Below are positions 35,558 to 46,404 of a stretch of 64,000 nt of DNA, one piece after another. Every line of letters starts with the position of its first letter. The stretch's first letter is position 1. Under the pieces are notes generated by a model that was not told the DNA's origin, did no database searches, and saw nothing but the letters and a program-made list of their open reading frames with translations. The stretch spans positions 45,389 through 109,388 of the forward strand of contig NZ_JAQMUB010000089.1 in the NCBI RefSeq assembly GCF_028330965.1, given 5' to 3'. Origin of the DNA: Oscillatoria sp. CS-180. Its GTDB lineage: Bacteria; Cyanobacteriota; Cyanobacteriia; Phormidesmidales; Phormidesmidaceae. The translations under genes were made by a program, and so were the position numbers.

Positions 35558-35746
35558 ACGTCACCCCTTCGTATTAGGACCAAACTTTGAGACGCCGTGT
35601 TCATGGTACGGCAATCGACTTTATAGAGGAAGGCAAGGTTCGTAAAAAGGATAGCGAATCCTTAACAACGTCAGGGTTTAGCGTTGCCCACTGGCTTCAA
35701 TGATGGCAAACGCCTAATGTCGGAATCGCTCAACCAATAGGGCGTC

Positions 35747-36544
35747 TTAACGGTGAATCACCTGGGCACGAGCATCGAGATCTGCTGGGGTGAGGGCAGC
35801 GAGGGCGTCTAGGAAGTGAGGCACGAAGGTTCCGGGACCCTGCGCTTGCTGAGCCGCTAATTCCCCAGCTACACCCATCACGCTCATCGCAACCACTACG
35901 GCATCAAAAGGGGAAGCGGCAGTGGCGACAAAGGCTCCGATTAAAGCAGTAGCGGTGCACCCCATACCTGTCACCTGAGTCATGATGCGATCGCCGTTAT
36001 GAATTTCAACGTGTTGTTGAGCATCAACGATATGGTCAACTTTGCCACTCACAACGACCGCTGTTCGGTATTGCTCTGCTAGGAGGCGGGCAGCATCAAT
36101 GGCTTGGTCTGAATCGAGGCTGCTATCCACCCCAAGCGTTTTGACGGTTTCATGAGCCAGCGCACAGATCTCGGAGGCATTCCCTCGAATGACGGCAGGT
36201 GAACTCTGGTTGAGGATTTCCTTGGCAGTTTGGGTCCGCAGCTGCGTGGCCCCAGCTCCGACCGGATCAAGGACATAAGGGGTTTGGTTGTGAGCAGCCG
36301 CAATGGCCGCTTTTTTCATTGCGACGATCCAACGGTCACTGAGGGTGCCAATGTTAATCACAACGCTATTGGCAAGGGCCACCATGTCCTCGATCTCACC
36401 CTCGGCATGGGCCATAACCGGTGATGCACCTACAGCAAGCAGGGCATTGGCCGTCAAATTCATGACGACGTAGTTGGTAATGTTGTGGACTAGCGGACGA
36501 TGGTGACGCAGGTCAGCAAGTAAAGCAGCGGATGACAGCGGCAT
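35747..36544 (-). CDS. thiM: Hydroxyethylthiazole kinase
   Basis: A 265-residue enzyme from ATG 36544 that phosphorylates 4-methyl-5-(hydroxyethyl)thiazole for thiamine salvage. Ribokinase-like motifs: HNITNYVVMNLTANALLAVG, GTLSDRW, ALDPVGAGAT-type YVLDPVGAGATQLR, GNASEI and the catalytic GMGCTATALIGAF. ThiM is less common in cyanobacteria than ThiC/ThiE. No other thi genes or TPP-riboswitch sequence are seen here. yraN lies just upstream on the same strand. Confidence 0.93.
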   Translation of the reverse strand: MPLSSAALLADLRHHRPLVHNITNYVVMNLTANALLAVGASPVMAHAEGEIEDMVALANSVVINIGTLSDRWIVAMKKAAIAAAHNQTPYVLDPVGAGATQLRTQTAKEILNQSSPAVIRGNASEICALAHETVKTLGVDSSLDSDQAIDAARLLAEQYRTAVVVSGKVDHIVDAQQHVEIHNGDRIMTQVTGMGCTATALIGAFVATAASPFDAVVVAMSVMGVAGELAAQQAQGPGTFVPHFLDALAALTPADLDARAQVIHR

Positions 36545-36585
36545 AGCAATGGGCAATAACACAAGTGCAGAAGCAAATAGGTAGA

Positions 36586-37008
36586 CTATTCAATGCGAAA
36601 GGCATCTTCAATGTAATCCACCAGTGAGAGCAGAGATTGGTCCACGGTTTGCTGCCACAATGCTCCCACGACTTTGCCCGGTGCCACTAGCGCCACATCG
36701 AAGCGGCACGGCAATTCTTCATATCCTGAGTGGCTTAACAGAAACGCTTGACCACTGCGCCACAGTTTTCGCTGCTTCTGCAAGGTCAATGCAAGTCTGC
36801 CGCCCTGATCCAAGCTACCTCGCTGACGAGTTTTGACTTCCACGAAGGTGAGGCAAGCTTGCGATCCGGCTCGACATGCCACAATATCTAGCTCTCCCCA
36901 ACGGCAGTGCCACTGTCGGGTCACAATGCGCCACCCCTGACGTCGCAGCCATTCAGCAACTATCGCTTCTCCGCGATCGCCCAATTGTTTTTTTAGAGTT
37001 TGAGCCAT
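36586..37008 (-). CDS. YraN/UPF0102 family nuclease-fold protein
   Basis: A 140-residue protein from ATG 37008. The restriction-endonuclease-like core is visible as GEAIVAEWLRRQGWRIVTR, then GELDIVACRAG and FVEVKTRQ (the D-(x)n-E-x-K site). This family is almost universal yet of unclear role; some members have nuclease or Holliday-junction-binding activity. The start at TTG 37014 is less likely. It is probably co-transcribed with thiM (41 bases downstream). Confidence 0.9.
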   Translation of the reverse strand: MAQTLKKQLGDRGEAIVAEWLRRQGWRIVTRQWHCRWGELDIVACRAGSQACLTFVEVKTRQRGSLDQGGRLALTLQKQRKLWRSGQAFLLSHSGYEELPCRFDVALVAPGKVVGALWQQTVDQSLLSLVDYIEDAFRIE

Positions 37009-37105
37009 CGCCAAAGGCCGATACCAGAAACGCTACCCATAGAGTACCCAGGCTACCAGGGGGCTATTGGACAAGTCCCTGTAGCGGCCTGCATTTAAGT
37101 CAAAC

Positions 37106-37181
37106 ACCCCCCATTTCCTGTTCCTATTCCCTGCTCCCTTAAGACCCTGAGATGGACTTAACCAAGCTGCACAGGACTATA
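37106..37181 (-). repeat. Dispersed repeat family 2, copy (minus strand)
   Basis: On the minus strand: TATAGTCCTGTGCAGCTTGG, then CATCTCAGGGTCTTAAGGG, then a GGGAGCA/GGGAATA/GGAACAG heptamer run. Homologous to the copies at 49731, 53996 and 55277. It sits between dnaG and yraN. Confidence 0.75.
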
Positions 37182-37220
37182 ACTCTTAGCGGTATCGAGC
37201 GAGGAGAGCTAGCATGGTCC

Positions 37221-39134
37221 TCATTCGACTCCCAGCCACGGCAACCGCGCTAAATCTTCAAAGGTAGTCTGGCGCTCTTTCTCTAGCTCGGCAATGCGAC
37301 GTTTCTCGGCGTAAACCTGGGACTGATAGTAAACTTGTTGCTCGCTGGAAGTGGTGCAGTCACCATCACTCCAGAGCTGAAGAAAGTGTCGATAGCGGCG
37401 CTCACAGCGAGTTTGTTCTAGACAGGCGATCGCCGCGCGGATGACCAACGAGGAGCGCAACACGTCGCGATAGCCCTTTTCGTCGAGGTAAAATAGGTGC
37501 TGGGTTTGGGCCAAAGCGGGCGATTCAGCGGTGCGATCGCGCAGCCAAACCACTAGGTCTTTGGGGGCAGCATCCGTTTGGGTCCGCACTGTTTGCCACA
37601 GCGTTAGGTGATGGGAAAAGCTGAACTGCAAATCTCGCTTCTCCAGCGCTTGCAATACTTCGCTGCGATGTTCGGAGCTGTGGATAAAAACGCGCAGTAG
37701 GGCGGCTTCGGCTTCTTCAAGGGTGCTAGTTTGGGTAAAGGATAACGCCGGACGCGACTGACTGCCCGCAGGCGATCGCCGCTGCCGGCGCACCTGCACA
37801 ATCAGGTTTTCGGCCAGCAGCGGGACGAGCCGAGCGTCCCCATTGCTGAACAGCTCTGCACACTGGCGGACGTAGTGAGTGCGAGTATCGGCATTGGCGA
37901 TCTCGCTCAGCAGCGCCACGATATCTTGGGAGGAGGCTTGAAACTCATCGGCTTGAGACAAGTCACGACCCTGCACAATTTGCTGAATCTGCCAGTCAAT
38001 CCAGAGGGGAGCGGCTTTGAGCAAAGCTGCGTATGCTTCGATGGGATAGTTTTGCAGGTATTCATCCGGGTCCTTGCCGTCGGGAATGTTGAGCACTCGC
38101 AACTGGACATCGCCCCGATAGGCCATCGCTGCCACTTCGCCAATGGCCCGCTGCGCCGCTTTGACACCCGCAGCATCCGCATCAAAGTTGAGGATGATCT
38201 GCTTCGACTCGGTGTATCGCAGCAGCTGTCGTACCTGATTGGCATTCAACGCAGTGCCCAAGGAGGCAACGGCGGTGGGGCTGCCAGCGGCATGAAGCGC
38301 AATCACGTCGAAGTAGCCTTCAACAACGACGGCCCGGTCTGCCTGAGCGATCGCCGTACGGGCTTTGTCTAAACCGTAGAGCACTTGCCCTTTATCAAAC
38401 AGCTCTGTCTCTGGGGAATTGAGGTACTTGGGCTTATCTTCATCGGACAAAGCCCGCCCCCCAAAGCCAATCACCCGTCCGCGAATGTCGTGAATGGGAA
38501 TCATCAGGCGATCGCGGAAGCGGTCATAGTAGCCATTACCAGAAGACCGAGGCACGATTAGTCCAGCTTGCTCGACTAACGAGACTGGATAGTGTTTCTG
38601 GTCAACCAGATAGCCATACAGCGTCTGCCATCCCCCCGGCGCATAGCCCAGCTGAAACTGCTGAAGGGTGTCCAGTGTTAAGCGCCGTTGGTCTGTGAGA
38701 TACGCAAGGGCTGCGGCTCCGTCTGACTGGTGCAGCGCATGTTCGAAAAAGCTGGCCGTGACGGCGAGAATCTCATAGAGCTGTTCCCGTAAGGTGAGCT
38801 GCCGTTGGAGTTCCTGACGCTTTTCGGGCTCTAGCGTTTGGACCGGCACCTGATAGCGCTTGGCCAGGTCTAGCACCACATCTGAGAAAGACCGCTTGCC
38901 CAACTCCATCAGGAATTTGTAAGCATTACCGCCTGCCCCACACGAAAAGCAGTAGTAAAACTGCTTGCTGGGGCTGACGCTGAAACTAGGGGATTTATCC
39001 TCATGGAACGGGCATAAGCCCACGTAGTCTTTGCCCTGCTTTTTTAGGACAACATGTTCGGAGACAATGTCGAGGATATCAGCGCGGTCGCGAACTGCAG
39101 CAATGGTATCGGGATGGAGGCGGGGAGTATGCAT
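37221..39134 (-). CDS. dnaG: DNA primase
   Basis: A 637-residue primase that makes RNA primers for the lagging strand. Order: N-terminal CHC2 zinc-binding domain (CPFHEDKSPSFSVSPSKQFY, then CFSCG), catalytic core with RNA polymerase motif IGFGGRAL and TOPRIM VVVEGYFDVIALHAAG and ILNFDADAAGVKAA, and a C-terminal DnaB-binding part (about 440-637). Length and order match other cyanobacterial DnaG. It is not linked to rpsU/rpoD here, unlike in many other bacteria (rpsU is 13 kb away). Confidence 0.96.
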   Translation of the reverse strand: MHTPRLHPDTIAAVRDRADILDIVSEHVVLKKQGKDYVGLCPFHEDKSPSFSVSPSKQFYYCFSCGAGGNAYKFLMELGKRSFSDVVLDLAKRYQVPVQTLEPEKRQELQRQLTLREQLYEILAVTASFFEHALHQSDGAAALAYLTDQRRLTLDTLQQFQLGYAPGGWQTLYGYLVDQKHYPVSLVEQAGLIVPRSSGNGYYDRFRDRLMIPIHDIRGRVIGFGGRALSDEDKPKYLNSPETELFDKGQVLYGLDKARTAIAQADRAVVVEGYFDVIALHAAGSPTAVASLGTALNANQVRQLLRYTESKQIILNFDADAAGVKAAQRAIGEVAAMAYRGDVQLRVLNIPDGKDPDEYLQNYPIEAYAALLKAAPLWIDWQIQQIVQGRDLSQADEFQASSQDIVALLSEIANADTRTHYVRQCAELFSNGDARLVPLLAENLIVQVRRQRRSPAGSQSRPALSFTQTSTLEEAEAALLRVFIHSSEHRSEVLQALEKRDLQFSFSHHLTLWQTVRTQTDAAPKDLVVWLRDRTAESPALAQTQHLFYLDEKGYRDVLRSSLVIRAAIACLEQTRCERRYRHFLQLWSDGDCTTSSEQQVYYQSQVYAEKRRIAELEKERQTTFEDLARLPWLGVE

Positions 39135-39379
39135 CAGGGCTGGAGGGAAACCGCTAGAGACAGCGTTTACTATACTAGTTAACCGCTAGCACTAGGGTTC
39201 TCCTGCAAAAAAGCTTTATCACAAGAGGAAGCAAGGGGCAACATTCAATCGGTCTAGGACACCCTTGAGCCTTTTCAGCCGACCACAGCCAAACCGCCAT
39301 GGCTATCACAACTTACACCCCATCCCTAGCGCAAGGTGACTTCAAGTGTAATATGTTTCAGTTCATCTGAATTATACCG

Positions 39380-41062
39380 TCAGTGTCTTTCTCGTTCGCT
39401 TGCCGGTCTTTTGTTGTAGTGCTCTTCTCTCTTGCGGCTCTCCTGTCCTCGCGCTTTTTCAGCTAATGCAGCTCCTCGCTCTATTGGCTGGTCACGCTTT
39501 GGCACCTTCCCGTTGCTGTCTAGCGAGGAGCCAATAGGAGACAAAAAGGCCCAATAGTCCTCCCAGCTAGGCGTTGCCACAAAGCTCGCTTCTAGAGAAA
39601 AGATGCCATCCGTTGTTTGCAAGTTGCGCGTCCCAAATTGAGGATTGCGATAGAGGTCGAGCGATCGACCAGACGCATTGCCCAGCTTCACATAGGTCGA
39701 GGCGGCAAAAAAGGGTAGATCAGGTAGCAACAGTTGCTCACCATCCCACCCATTTCTCTGAAGCGATTCGATCGCCCGATGCAGCTCTCGATGAGCCTCA
39801 TCCCAAGCAAAAGACTGACTGGCCTGTTCCCGTCCCTGAGACATGAGCGTTAGTAGAGTTGTGTGAATCGCTTTGCCGTCTTGAAAGGGTAAGACAGCGA
39901 GGTAAGCGATCGCAGACAGCCTCATCTCATCTTCCGCAATAAAGGTTAGCTCTGTGCGACGGTTGGTGAGTTGGATCTCTGGCGGACAGGAAAAAACGGC
40001 ACACCCTTTGGCAATGCGCTCATAGAAGGCTGCCAAAGCAGTATTGGCTTCCCAAGTCAGTGCCGTATCGACGACGATTTTGACTTGAGGAGGACGCTGG
40101 TTCAGAAAGGTGTGAACGTCAATGCCAGCATTGAAATATCGGTGTTGGGTCTGGTCGGCCAGTGGACTCAGATCGATCCAGTCGCAAACAATGTCAATCG
40201 TTTGCACATCATAAGCAATGATGCCGTACATCTGGGCACCCGTCAGCGTGGCTCCTGAAAGGTCAGAGCCGACACATCGCACCCGTCGCAGGTTACTGCG
40301 ACTCAGATCCGCATGAACCAAGATGGTTCCTTCCAAAATCGCGCCTTCCAGTTGAGCACCCGTGAGATCGGCCCCGCTCAGCTTGGCATCGGTCAAATCA
40401 GCATCACGCAGGTCAGCTCCACTAAGGTTAGCCCACCGGAGATTCACACCCCGAAGATTGGCCCCGCTCAAATCGGCTCGCTGCAGATTAGCATGGCGTA
40501 GCTCTGCTGCCATCAGCGAAGCACCGTTCAATTTGGCGTGTTCCAGGTCAGCGGAGTTGGCCTGAATATTGGTGAGGTTGGCCCCCAACAGGCTGCTGTG
40601 GCGCAAGTTGCCGTGGTTGAGATTAGCGCTATCAAGATTCGCCCACCGCAGACGCGCTTCCCGTAGGTCAGCTTCTTGCAGATTGGCATTCGTCAGATCC
40701 GCATTACTCAGGTCCGCCCTTAAAAGCTCTGCCCGAATAAGCGATGCATTAGTCAAGTTAGCACCAATCAGGACGGCACGAATCAGGTTGGTTACATTCA
40801 GCTGCGCCCGTTGCAAGTCAGCTTGACTAAGATTGACGCCGCTCATTCGACTAACGTTTAAGATAGCCCCACGTAGGTTGCTATGACTGAGGTTGGCCGT
40901 ACTTAAGTTGACCACCTTCAAACTGGCTCTCTGTAAAACAATGTGGGACAACTGAGCGCCAGACAGCGCACATTCGTTTAGCACACTGCCAGAAAAGTCC
41001 CGCTCTCCCTCGGCATATTTTTGAAGGAGGGTTTCTGCCGTACTTGAGGAGGATAGCTTCAT
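39380..41062 (-). CDS. Pentapeptide-repeat protein with unknown C-terminal domain
   Basis: A 560-residue protein. Residues about 20-285 contain some 45 A(D/N)LxX-type repeats (SGADLRDADLTDAKLSGADL and similar), predicted to form a right-handed quadrilateral beta-helix of about 11 coils. The C-terminal part (about 290-560) is a separate domain with no repeats; it contains a FNAGIDVHTFLNQRP stretch and ends in a charged low-complexity tail (KRDQPIERGAALAEKARG). Pentapeptide proteins are abundant in cyanobacteria; roles are mostly unknown. A protein-interaction scaffold is the default view. Confidence 0.88.
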   Translation of the reverse strand: MKLSSSSTAETLLQKYAEGERDFSGSVLNECALSGAQLSHIVLQRASLKVVNLSTANLSHSNLRGAILNVSRMSGVNLSQADLQRAQLNVTNLIRAVLIGANLTNASLIRAELLRADLSNADLTNANLQEADLREARLRWANLDSANLNHGNLRHSSLLGANLTNIQANSADLEHAKLNGASLMAAELRHANLQRADLSGANLRGVNLRWANLSGADLRDADLTDAKLSGADLTGAQLEGAILEGTILVHADLSRSNLRRVRCVGSDLSGATLTGAQMYGIIAYDVQTIDIVCDWIDLSPLADQTQHRYFNAGIDVHTFLNQRPPQVKIVVDTALTWEANTALAAFYERIAKGCAVFSCPPEIQLTNRRTELTFIAEDEMRLSAIAYLAVLPFQDGKAIHTTLLTLMSQGREQASQSFAWDEAHRELHRAIESLQRNGWDGEQLLLPDLPFFAASTYVKLGNASGRSLDLYRNPQFGTRNLQTTDGIFSLEASFVATPSWEDYWAFLSPIGSSLDSNGKVPKRDQPIERGAALAEKARGQESRKREEHYNKRPASERERH

Positions 41063-41535
41063 AAACCAACATCACGTCTCGATAAATCAGACTTCAACAA
41101 GAAATTTGTTGTTTTCTAAAATGTTTGGCTGTTATAGCCGTTGCCAGTTCCGTTAGGACAAGACGGCAAGCCATCTGGCTATACCGCTAAGCACCCGAAT
41201 GCTATTGGGTGCGCAAGCCTAGAGGGCTCAAGCTATAAAAAGCCATGTCCTGATGGTTGATGACTCGCACCTAACAAAAAAACTCAATGAAAAAGACAAC
41301 AGGGTTTTTACGTAAATTAATTGGCTATGTCAATTTCTCGCAAGAAGGCAATAGAGTTTCCACTGAGGTTAACCCTTAGTTTAAACTGCGGCGGTGACGT
41401 CCAATGTGATTTTGAATCAGTCCCAAGGGTGATTTGTGAGCTGGTTTAACTAAGACGCCATCACTGCCTGCTCTGCTTTAGACTGAAAAGTCTCTTGGCA
41501 GACTTGCTGTTGTTCACCCCTGGATTGTCCACGTT
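41063..41535. other. 473-base gap with repeat family 1 copy, upstream of tyrA
   Basis: Divergent gap between the pentapeptide gene and tyrA. The first 175 bases hold the repeat at 41133-41237. The rest shows no feature recognised. Confidence 0.5.
41133..41237 (+). repeat. Dispersed repeat family 1, best-preserved copy
   Basis: 105 bases with TATAGC at the left end and GCTATA at the right end (inverted). Internal pairings include GCCGT/ACGGC (about 41137/41163) and AAGCACCC/GGGTGC (about 41189/41207). It is close to the copy at 57343. Confidence 0.85.
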
Positions 41536-42405
41536 ATGAAGATTGGCATCGTTGGCCTGGGACTGATTGGTGGTTCTTTAGGTTTGGACTTTACACGCCT
41601 AGGTCATCAGGTTGTGGGAGTGGCTCGACGTCAGGCAACCTGTGAAGCGGCGATCGCCCAAGGAGCCGTTCAGCAAGCATCTATGGACCTCCAAGCCTTA
41701 AGTAATGCCGACATCATCTTCATTTGCACCCCGCTCCATGTCATTGAGTCAACGGCGATCGCCCTGGTGCCCCATTTATCGCCTCAAACTGTGTTGACGG
41801 ATGTCGGTTCCGTTAAAGGCACGATTGTGGATGCCGTCACTCGCCACTGGCCTAACTTCGTGGGCGGCCATCCCATGGCAGGCAAAACAGAAGTTGGTAT
41901 TGAGGTTGCCGAGCCCCATCTATTTGCCCATCGGGCTTATGTCATCACGCCAACAGCACAGACGCCACTGGCAGCCGTGGATCGTCTTGCAACGTTAGCT
42001 CGGGATATCAAAGCGGTTGTCCACACGTGTTCTCCAGCCATTCACGATCGCGCAGTTGCCTGGATTTCTCACCTGCCGGTCATGATCAGCGGCAGTCTAA
42101 TTCAAGCTTGTTTGCAAGAACCTGATCCGCAAGTCAGAAAACTGGCTCAACAGTTTGCCAGCTCTGGCTTTCGAGACACCAGTCGTGTTGGTGGCGGTCA
42201 CCCCGATTTAGGGTTGCTAATGGCCAGCCATAATCGCCAAGAAGTGCTGCGATCGCTAACAGTTTATCAGCAGCAAATTCAGCAGCTCATGGCCTGGATC
42301 GAAGCGGAGAATTGGGAGGCGATCGCGGCTCAGCTGACGGAAAATCATCACGTTCGGCCTGCCTTTACTCAATCAGCACCGGCTCCTGATACAGCAGAGC
42401 CGTAA
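41536..42405 (+). CDS. tyrA: Arogenate/prephenate dehydrogenase
   Basis: A 289-residue NAD(P)-dependent enzyme of tyrosine biosynthesis. Rossmann start [19 protein letters not shown], then [31 protein letters not shown] (active-site His) and [11 protein letters not shown] (His). Cyanobacterial TyrA usually uses arogenate and NADP+, which I infer but cannot show. Its 3' end overlaps the 3' end of the minus-strand histidine kinase gene by 41 bases. Confidence 0.93.
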   Translation: MKIGIVGLGLIGGSLGLDFTRLGHQVVGVARRQATCEAAIAQGAVQQASMDLQALSNADIIFICTPLHVIESTAIALVPHLSPQTVLTDVGSVKGTIVDAVTRHWPNFVGGHPMAGKTEVGIEVAEPHLFAHRAYVITPTAQTPLAAVDRLATLARDIKAVVHTCSPAIHDRAVAWISHLPVMISGSLIQACLQEPDPQVRKLAQQFASSGFRDTSRVGGGHPDLGLLMASHNRQEVLRSLTVYQQQIQQLMAWIEAENWEAIAAQLTENHHVRPAFTQSAPAPDTAEP

Positions 42406-44113
42406 AGGTAACCGTCGATCCTAGCCCTTCCCCCATGCTGACGAACTGTACAACACCGCCCATAGCCTCAATGAGCCGTTGAGAAATCGCTAGTCCTAAG
42501 CCCGTTCCGCCATACTGTCGTGTGCGTTCTCCATCAACCTGACTGAAGGTTTGAAAGAGCCGATCCTGCTTCTCCAAAGAAACCCCAATTCCCGTATCCG
42601 CGACGCTGACCCTAACCATGCCGGGCCATTCTTGGTTTTGAAACTGGACCTTCTTCGACCTCAATTCCGCTGTAATCGTAATGCTGCCCTCATGGGTGAA
42701 CTTAATGGCATTGCTGACAAGATTGAGCATGACCTGTAGCAGCCGCTGATAGTTACCGTTGACAATAATTTCGTCCCGGGTCGCCGGCAAATTGATCGTG
42801 AATTCTAACCCTTTTTGTTCGGCCTGAGGTCGTGTAAAGTTCTCCAAATCGGCAAAAAGATCACTCAGCTTGACCCGTGACAGATCAATTTGCATCTTGC
42901 CAGCTTCAATTTTGGCAATATCTAAAACGTCATTGATTAGGTTGAGCAAATGTAGGGCCGACTTGTGGGCCTCTTGCAAAAACTCTTCCTGCTCATCCGG
43001 ATCATCTGCCATGCCGTCTAGAATAAGCCGCAAAAATCCGATCATGCCGTTCAAGGGTGTCCGCAGCTCGTGAGACGTATTGGCCAAAAACTCACTCTTC
43101 AAGCGCGAAGCCTCTTCCGCTTGCTTCCGGGCTTCTTCTAATTCATGATGCTTTTGTAGAAGTCGCTGGTTAGCTGTCTGTAATTCGTCCGCTAGGCCCT
43201 GAGCATCTCTGAAGGAATGGGCGTGGGCGATCGCAGTTCCCACCTGATCCATAATGTCTTGAAACAGTGGGTGATGCAGACTATTCCACCCATGGTCAGA
43301 CAGTGACTTCAGAATCACGACGCCATTTGGCTCACCTTGATGATGATTGGCTACAACCAAATAGCTCCCCTCAGTTTCTGCCCCACCTAGCCCATCAGTG
43401 ACGAGCGGTTGCCTAGATCGAATCGCTTTTTTCAAAGCGGGATAATCGTTCAGCAATAGCATTCCTGCTGGCGGAGAGTGGTCCGCATGGGGCGCAATCG
43501 TCGCCGTGACAAACACCTCCGGTGCACGAGACTGATAGGAGCAAAACGCACCCCAAACCAGGGGAAAAATATTCGCCAGATCTTCTAACGTTTGTCGCCA
43601 GATAGTTTCCAAATCAAGCGTGCGGCGAGTATTCCAAGTGAGCTGAGTGAGGGGTGATCGCGCCTCATCCTCTCCCAGCGATTGATCACATGCAGACTCA
43701 GTATTGACCTGCACCACCTGCATCGTTCCGACCCACTGCTGCGCCCGATTGTTCGCTTCTATGGGGTGTATCTGGACAAGGCCCTCAATGCAGCAGTGGG
43801 CAAATCGTAGCTGCCACGAACCATCAGCAACCGTTGAACGATTATCGCAAAAATCGAAATGATGGAGATCAGGCGCAACGACGAGCTGAGCAAGGGACCG
43901 GCCAACCCACTCCGACAGATCGAGATCGTATTGCTTTGCCGACGGCCACCCTAAGCTCAGCAGATGCCCTCGCTCATCGATCCAAAACAGTAGCGGAGGT
44001 GCGGTTGTCAATGGACAAGAAGACACGTTCTCCATATCGGTGTAGCTGGTCTGAGCAACGTCAGAACCATAATGCGCTTGCACGGTTGAAGTTGATTGGT
44101 TGGAAGGGGGCAT
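42365..44113 (-). CDS. Hybrid-free sensor histidine kinase (PAS-like, GAF)
   Basis: A 582-residue soluble kinase. The N-terminal 125 residues look like a PAS domain, about 165-320 a GAF domain ([20 protein letters not shown] onward), a coiled coil leads to HisKA ([20 protein letters not shown], phosphoacceptor His near 355) and the ATPase domain has N-box [14 protein letters not shown]1 [20 protein letters not shown] and G2 [13 protein letters not shown]. No bilin-binding Cys is apparent in the GAF. No receiver or partner regulator is adjacent. ATG at codon 27 is an alternative start. Tail-to-tail overlap with tyrA. Confidence 0.88.
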   Translation of the reverse strand: MPPSNQSTSTVQAHYGSDVAQTSYTDMENVSSCPLTTAPPLLFWIDERGHLLSLGWPSAKQYDLDLSEWVGRSLAQLVVAPDLHHFDFCDNRSTVADGSWQLRFAHCCIEGLVQIHPIEANNRAQQWVGTMQVVQVNTESACDQSLGEDEARSPLTQLTWNTRRTLDLETIWRQTLEDLANIFPLVWGAFCSYQSRAPEVFVTATIAPHADHSPPAGMLLLNDYPALKKAIRSRQPLVTDGLGGAETEGSYLVVANHHQGEPNGVVILKSLSDHGWNSLHHPLFQDIMDQVGTAIAHAHSFRDAQGLADELQTANQRLLQKHHELEEARKQAEEASRLKSEFLANTSHELRTPLNGMIGFLRLILDGMADDPDEQEEFLQEAHKSALHLLNLINDVLDIAKIEAGKMQIDLSRVKLSDLFADLENFTRPQAEQKGLEFTINLPATRDEIIVNGNYQRLLQVMLNLVSNAIKFTHEGSITITAELRSKKVQFQNQEWPGMVRVSVADTGIGVSLEKQDRLFQTFSQVDGERTRQYGGTGLGLAISQRLIEAMGGVVQFVSMGEGLGSTVTFTALLYQEPVLIE

Positions 44114-44562
44114 TGCCGGGTAGAAGCCTACATATGCGTTACAAAAGCACCCAAAGTTTTTGACCGGGCGATCGCAAACTGTCTTATCCGGACGGATTAT
44201 CTATCGAAAGAGTGCCCGCTCTGAGACCGCTGATCGAAAAATTTCACAAAGGAATACATTCATTCAATGCTGAGCTGTCGATGGTCTCTTTCAGCAAATA
44301 GACCGGAGAATTCGATCGCTAAATCAAATCAGTCCTTATTGTGGGAACCAATGCGACTTTTTGAATGTGATGATCATCACCACGGGAGCCGAAAGGGCTG
44401 AAAACCCTGAGTTACGGTGAAGTAAAGGACTTTCTGCTTGACCTTTGGAGAAACAACATTTCCTGTGAAGACTCACCAATTTCTTTAAACTCGTCTGTTC
44501 ACTCTGGCCTTCGGGTTAATTCCTATTAAAATTAGGTAACAGATTTTTAGAAAATCATTTTT
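44114..44562. other. 449-base divergent gap between the kinase gene and lepA
   Basis: Promoters of both genes are expected here. No ORF, repeat or structured RNA is recognised. Confidence 0.5.
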
Positions 44563-46368
44563 ATGACCGACGTACCCGTTTCTAGAATTCGCAATTTTTG
44601 TATCATCGCCCACATTGACCACGGCAAGTCAACGCTGGCGGATCGTTTGCTGCTTAAAACGGGCACGGTGAGCGATCGCGATATGAAAGACCAGTTCCTG
44701 GATACGATGGATCTGGAGCGGGAGCGAGGGATCACCATCAAGCTCCAAGCGGCGCGGATGAACTATACCGCCAAAGACGGTGAAGACTATGTCCTAAATC
44801 TGATTGATACGCCGGGACACGTTGATTTTTCCTATGAGGTATCGCGATCTCTGGTCGCCTGCGAGGGGGCTTTGCTTGTGGTCGATGCCTCTCAAGGGGT
44901 AGAAGCGCAGACCCTGGCGAACGTCTATCTGGCGATCGAGCATGATCTGGAAATTATTCCGGTCCTCAACAAGATTGACCTGCCGGGAGCGGATCCTGAC
45001 CGGATCAAGCAGGAAATCGAAGACATCATCGGACTGGATTGCAGCAGCGCGATTCTGGCCTCCGCCAAAGAGGGCGTCGGCATCGATGAGATTTTGGAAT
45101 CCATCGTGTTTCTCGTGCCGCCGCCTCAAGAAACCCTTGAGAAACCGCTGCGAGCACTCATTTTTGACAGCTATTACGATCCCTACCGGGGCGTCATCGT
45201 CTATTTCCGAGTGATGGATGGTGTTCTACGAAAGGGCGACACTGTGCGCTTGATGGCCTCTAAAAAGGAATATTCCATTGACGAACTTGGGGTTTTATCT
45301 CCGAATCAGATTCCTGTGGATGTCCTTCATGCGGGCGAAGTGGGTTACTTCTCAGCGGCGATTAAATCAGTGGAAGATGCGCGGGTGGGCGACACGATTA
45401 CCCTAGTCAAAGAACCAGCGGAGGAACCACTACCCGGATATGTGGAAGCCAAGCCGATGGTCTTCTGCGGCCTGTTTCCCACCGATTCAGATCAGTATGA
45501 AGATCTGCGGGACGCTCTGGAGAAACTACGCCTCAGCGATGCGGCTCTGCAATATGAGCCGGAGAATTCAAGCGCGATGGGCTTCGGTTTCCGCTGCGGC
45601 TTTCTTGGTCTTCTGCATATGGAGATTGTGCAAGAGCGGCTGGAGCGAGAATACAACCTGGACTTGATTACGACCGCACCGTCAGTCATCTACCGCGTCA
45701 AACTCATTGACGGCTCAGTGGTTGAAATTGATAATCCCAGCACGCTGCCGTCCCCTCAAGAGCGCGAATCGATCGCGGAGCCGTATGTGCGGGTCGAAAT
45801 GATTACCCCCGAGGACTACGTCGGCGCTTTGATGGAGCTTTGCCAGAGTCGGCGGGGTGACTTCAAAGACATGAAGTATCTGGCTCAGTCGAGAACGTCT
45901 TTGGTGTACGAGTTGCCACTAGCCGAGGTGGTCACCGACTTTTTTGATCAACTCAAGTCGCGATCGCGGGGCTACGCCAGCATGGAGTATCACCTCACCG
46001 ATTACCGCGAGAATCATCTGGTGCGACTCGATATCCTCATTAATGGCGAACCTGCCGATCCCCTAGCCACCATCGTCCACCGCGACAAAGCCTACTATGT
46101 CGGTAAAGCGCTGGTCGAAAAGCTAAAGGAATTGATTCCCCGCCACCAGTTCAAAATTCCCCTCCAAGCCTCTATCGGCAGCCGCGTGGTTGCCAGTGAG
46201 GCCATTCCTGCCTTACGAAAAGACGTTCTCTCCAAGTGCTATGGCGGCGACATCTCTCGAAAGAAGAAGCTGCTGCAAAAGCAAGCCAAGGGTAAGAAGC
46301 GACTGAAGGCGATCGGGACGGTGGACGTGCCACAGGATGCCTTCATGGCAGTGCTCAAGCTGACTTAA
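44563..46368 (+). CDS. lepA: Elongation factor 4 (LepA)
   Basis: A 601-residue translational GTPase that back-translocates or rescues stalled ribosomes. G1 [16 protein letters not shown]2 [11 protein letters not shown]3 [15 protein letters not shown]4 NKIDLPGA are all intact, followed by domains II-V and the unique LepA C-terminal domain with [20 protein letters not shown] [18 protein letters not shown] and [20 protein letters not shown]. Length is standard. GC content is visibly higher than in the two genes that follow. Confidence 0.97.
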   Translation: MTDVPVSRIRNFCIIAHIDHGKSTLADRLLLKTGTVSDRDMKDQFLDTMDLERERGITIKLQAARMNYTAKDGEDYVLNLIDTPGHVDFSYEVSRSLVACEGALLVVDASQGVEAQTLANVYLAIEHDLEIIPVLNKIDLPGADPDRIKQEIEDIIGLDCSSAILASAKEGVGIDEILESIVFLVPPPQETLEKPLRALIFDSYYDPYRGVIVYFRVMDGVLRKGDTVRLMASKKEYSIDELGVLSPNQIPVDVLHAGEVGYFSAAIKSVEDARVGDTITLVKEPAEEPLPGYVEAKPMVFCGLFPTDSDQYEDLRDALEKLRLSDAALQYEPENSSAMGFGFRCGFLGLLHMEIVQERLEREYNLDLITTAPSVIYRVKLIDGSVVEIDNPSTLPSPQERESIAEPYVRVEMITPEDYVGALMELCQSRRGDFKDMKYLAQSRTSLVYELPLAEVVTDFFDQLKSRSRGYASMEYHLTDYRENHLVRLDILINGEPADPLATIVHRDKAYYVGKALVEKLKELIPRHQFKIPLQASIGSRVVASEAIPALRKDVLSKCYGGDISRKKKLLQKQAKGKKRLKAIGTVDVPQDAFMAVLKLT

Positions 46369-46404
46369 GCTTAGATTCTTGATTTAGAAAACTGTCCTCC
46401 ATTT

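Noticed and set aside
36545..37220. TPP riboswitch upstream of thiM
   Set aside because: thiM lies 41 bases behind yraN, and the upstream region holds only repeat family 2; the CTGAGA and ACCTGATCTGG-type elements are absent.
44563..46368. lepA as part of the PARIS-like island
   Set aside because: It is a normal core gene with host-like composition and HIP1 sites; the island starts after its stop.
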